Below, piece by piece: positions 62,071 to 64,000 of a stretch of 64,000 nt of DNA. Location of the stretch: NCBI GenBank assembly GCA_963713275.1, contig CAVQLG010000023.1:39326-103325 (forward strand), given 5' to 3'. The DNA comes from CAIWHR01 sp963713275. GTDB taxonomy: Bacteria; Pseudomonadota; Gammaproteobacteria; Burkholderiales; Casimicrobiaceae. Within the stretch, counting starts at the first letter, position 1, and each line of letters begins with the position of its first letter. A program made the translations under genes and the position numbers. The notes beneath the pieces are model-generated. The model was given only the letters and a program-made list of their open reading frames with translations, was not told the origin of the DNA and searched no databases.

Positions 62071-62495
62071 TCATCCTCGATACAAACGTGCTATCGGCGC
62101 TCATGCGCACTGCACCTGAGGCGGAGATCGTACGATGGCTCGATCACCAGCCCGCCGAATCGATCTGGATAACCAGCATCACGCTGTTCGAAACCCGTCT
62201 TGGACTTGCGCTGTTGCCCAGAGGGCGGCGACGGCGAGTGCTCGAGTTGGCGTTCGACCGGCTCCTCGCGGAGGATCTAAAGCATCGCGTCCTGGACTTC
62301 GACAGTGCCGCCGCAACCGAGGCCGCGGCTTTGGCTGCGTCGCGCCAGAGAACCGGACGGCCCGTGGACATGCGCCATACGCAGATCGCAGGCGTCGCGC
62401 TTGCCAGGCGAGCCGCGCTCGCAACGCGTAACGTCAGGCACTTCCAGAATCTCAGCGTAACGGTGATCGATCCGTGGAAGACCTCCGGACGGTAG
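62067..62495 (+). CDS. FitB-like PIN-domain toxin with altered catalytic site
   Basis: A 142-residue PIN protein of the FitB subfamily. Asp5 (LDTNVLS) and Glu42 (FETRLG) are present. The third acidic residue, expected as Asp in the M-R-D-T-Q-I-A-G motif, is His104 here (PVDMRHTQIAG), one base change (GAT to CAT). The last acidic position, in R-N-V-R-x-F, is also His (residue 125), a change that does occur in relatives. The nuclease is likely weakened or dead. Starts at GTG 62067, overlapping the antitoxin stop (GTGA). Confidence 0.82.
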   Translation: MIILDTNVLSALMRTAPEAEIVRWLDHQPAESIWITSITLFETRLGLALLPRGRRRRVLELAFDRLLAEDLKHRVLDFDSAAATEAAALAASRQRTGRPVDMRHTQIAGVALARRAALATRNVRHFQNLSVTVIDPWKTSGR

Positions 62496-63013
62496 TGCCG
62501 TGGCGCCAGCGGCTGCCATTGAAGCGAGATGAACGCCGTCAGTACGTCCGTGTTGTCGTCGCTTCCTGGCCGACCGCATGCGATGGCTGTCGGCTATGCG
62601 GCGTGCATCGGAACTGCCGCTGTTGGCCAAGCTCGGTCGATGTATGGATCATTCTGCTTGCCGGAAACCGGACATCCAGCGCGGTTTCGAGACTGCAGGT
62701 CGGACGGCATCTCGAACGGCGGGTCGTGGCCGTCAGCCCCCGTTCAGCGGTCGAAACGTAACGACCGCTTGCGCTGCGCGACAGGCATCAACGAGGGCGC
62801 GAACTTCCGCGTCCCGACGTGACATGCCCAGTACACGGCGACACTGAGCGAGCATATCAGCCGCCCGAACGTGGCAGCGAAAGGTCAGCAAGCTGCCCGC
62901 CGAACCCCGGGGGAACTGCCCGGAACGGTGGTAGTGCCGTCTTCGACGCCAGCAGCCCGGCCATTCGGTCACACTGGAGGCGGCCGTGGTCGTGTCGGGC
63001 TGGCGCCGAGCAT
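62496..63013. other. Gap, no supportable gene
   Basis: 518 bases downstream of the FitB-like toxin. Base composition is somewhat lower in GC than its surroundings and codon use is irregular; open frames on both strands have no recognisable features. It may be decayed coding sequence. Confidence 0.45.
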
Positions 63014-63256
63014 TCACTCCTTCGACTTCAACTGCCCCTCGTTCGCCGCAATGAACGCCCGGATCTGGTCCGACATCGCCAGAAGTTTGAGCCACTGCTC
63101 CTTGTACAGCGTCACCGGGAAACGCCCCATCCCGTAGACCGAGACCGCGCCCTTCTCGCTGACCTTCATGGAAACGCCGGCGGTGGCCCCCTGTTTGAGC
63201 GCAGCGTTCTCGTTACGCAGCCGCTCCAGCTCGGCCTTCAGGTCATCGTCCGCCAT
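63014..63256 (-). CDS. Small coiled-coil conserved protein
   Basis: An 80-residue protein. The first 25 residues (DDDLKAELERLRNENAALKQ) are a leucine-zipper-like coiled coil; the rest forms a compact domain, KVSEKGAVSVYGMGRFPVTL then YKEQWLKLLAMSDQIRAFI. I recall close relatives in many betaproteobacteria and cyanobacteria, all hypothetical. GGGGAG precedes the ATG at 63256. It may act as an adaptor or small regulator; no partner can be named. Confidence 0.7.
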   Translation of the reverse strand: MADDDLKAELERLRNENAALKQGATAGVSMKVSEKGAVSVYGMGRFPVTLYKEQWLKLLAMSDQIRAFIAANEGQLKSKE

Positions 63257-63355
63257 CGTCACTCCCCGTCAATAGGAACCAGCCTGTGGGGCCATGAGTT
63301 TATCGAAGGCTTGTCCAGGATTCAAACCGTTCTGGTGTGCGCAAAGGCTGGAACG

Positions 63356-63793
63356 TCATGGCGTCGTCTTGCGCCGAGCCCCGGCGTTCTTCGCTGCCGG
63401 CTTCTTCGTCGCGCGCTTCTTGGCCGTGGGCTTCTTCGCCTCGGACGCTTCGACGATGGCCTTCTTCGCGGTCTCGAAACTCGACTTCGCTCTATGCCCC
63501 GCAGCCATGATCGACTCGCCGGCGCTTTCCAGTGCCGCGGCGACCTTTCGCTCCACGCGCCGCGCGGTTCGCTTCGCCGGCCCCTTCGCTTCCTCTATCT
63601 TGGTCTCCAGCTTCTGCGCGGTGCGTTTCAGCTTCCGCGCCGTGCGGCGGAGCGCGAGCCCTGCGTCGTGGGCGGCCTCCCCGAGCGCCTCCTGCGCCTG
63701 GCGCGCAACGCGCTTGACTTTGGCCTTGGTGATGCCGCCGGCAGACTTCTTTGCCCCAGCTTTCCGGCCCGCGGTCTTTCGCGTGGTTGCCAT
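63356..63793 (-). CDS. Histone H1-like Lys/Ala-rich protein
   Basis: A 145-residue basic protein. The N-terminus MATTRKTAGRKAGAKKSAGG and the C-terminal repeats of the Lys-Lys-Pro-Ala-type (AKKPTAKKRATKKPAAKNAG) are like the H1 tail-like proteins of betaproteobacteria. The middle (about 25-95) is a charged helix, EALGEAAHDAGLALRRTARK. Such proteins are thought to compact DNA. GGAGGATCC precedes the ATG at 63793. About 100 bases separate it from the coiled-coil gene. Confidence 0.75.
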   Translation of the reverse strand: MATTRKTAGRKAGAKKSAGGITKAKVKRVARQAQEALGEAAHDAGLALRRTARKLKRTAQKLETKIEEAKGPAKRTARRVERKVAAALESAGESIMAAGHRAKSSFETAKKAIVEASEAKKPTAKKRATKKPAAKNAGARRKTTP

Positions 63794-64000
63794 GACGGAT
63801 CCTCCTTCGGATGGATGAAAGCTTGACCGTACCATGGGCTCCACTCCCAATGCAAAGGGGAGGCCACGAGCGAGTGCCGACCGGTCGGGCGGGCCCGTGC
63901 GGCGTTTGCCGGGACAATCGTTGTTTCGCAGGGACGACCGATACCTGGCAGAGGCAATCTGTTTCGCCTGCATCTACGCGTTCAGCGCACTGCGCCGCGT
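63794..64000. other. End of window, no gene seen
   Basis: 207 bases upstream of the histone-like gene up to the window edge. No gene, hairpin or repeat seen. Confidence 0.5.

Noticed and set aside
62529..63095. Short open frames on both strands in the 62.5-63.0 kb gap.
   Set aside because: No ribosome site or known domain; base use is irregular. Probably non-coding or decayed.

Overview
The window is 64 kb of very GC-rich DNA with a dense coding layout. Several gene neighbourhoods fit a betaproteobacterium of the Burkholderiales/Rhodocyclales type: mreBCD-mrdA-rodA divergent from gatCAB, pyrE divergent from exonuclease III, metX-metW, and a gshB / mannose-type EIIA / ptsH / ptsI operon. I saw no rRNA, tRNA, CRISPR array, prophage or intact insertion sequence.

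Layout. 1-2.3 kb: end of an HNH nuclease gene, a DUF2784 membrane protein, a tiny four-cysteine protein and a ketoacyl synthase III-like enzyme. 2.3-8.3 kb (minus): the rod-shape operon. 8.5-11.8 kb (plus): the Glu/Asp-tRNA amidotransferase genes. 12-21.6 kb: DUF456 protein, two ABC-F ATPases, a DUF4124 protein, pyrE, exonuclease III, a methyltransferase and an AmpG-like permease. 21.6-23.6 kb (minus): metX-metW behind a SAM-II riboswitch with its own terminator. 23.8-27.3 kb (minus): gshB and a regulatory PTS. 27.5-37 kb: FIST protein, prfC, CBS protein, a membrane-embedded spermidine-synthase-like protein overlapping an exported isoaspartyl methyltransferase, and a GMC oxidoreductase. 37-41.7 kb: two envelope proteins, then a PstS-like binding protein coupled by ATGA to a hybrid sensor kinase. 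42-49.4 kb: class I aldolase, HIT protein, mnmC, M16 peptidase, EAL protein. 49.5-53.2 kb: a fused TRAP permease, its binding protein and thiM. 53.3-57.3 kb: a NhaR-type regulator divergent from an HPF-like protein, a beta-carbonic anhydrase and a crotonyl-CoA carboxylase/reductase-like enzyme fused to two CBS domains. 57.3-62.5 kb: a region of gene remnants and two PIN-type toxin-antitoxin pairs. 63-64 kb: a coiled-coil protein and a histone H1-like protein.

Two things colour the whole annotation. First, at least ten genes carry a single-base frameshift, including genes of central importance (gatA, gatB); eight look like one-base insertions. This is the signature of uncorrected sequencing or assembly error, so I call most of these as one gene and state where the frame breaks. 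Second, a dispersed repeat of about 110-120 bp occurs three times in the first 16 kb.

The most interesting groupings are the carbonic anhydrase / CBS-fused carboxylase-reductase locus, the binding protein / hybrid kinase pair, the TRAP-thiM operon, and the metX riboswitch, where part of the aptamer is complementary to the terminator.
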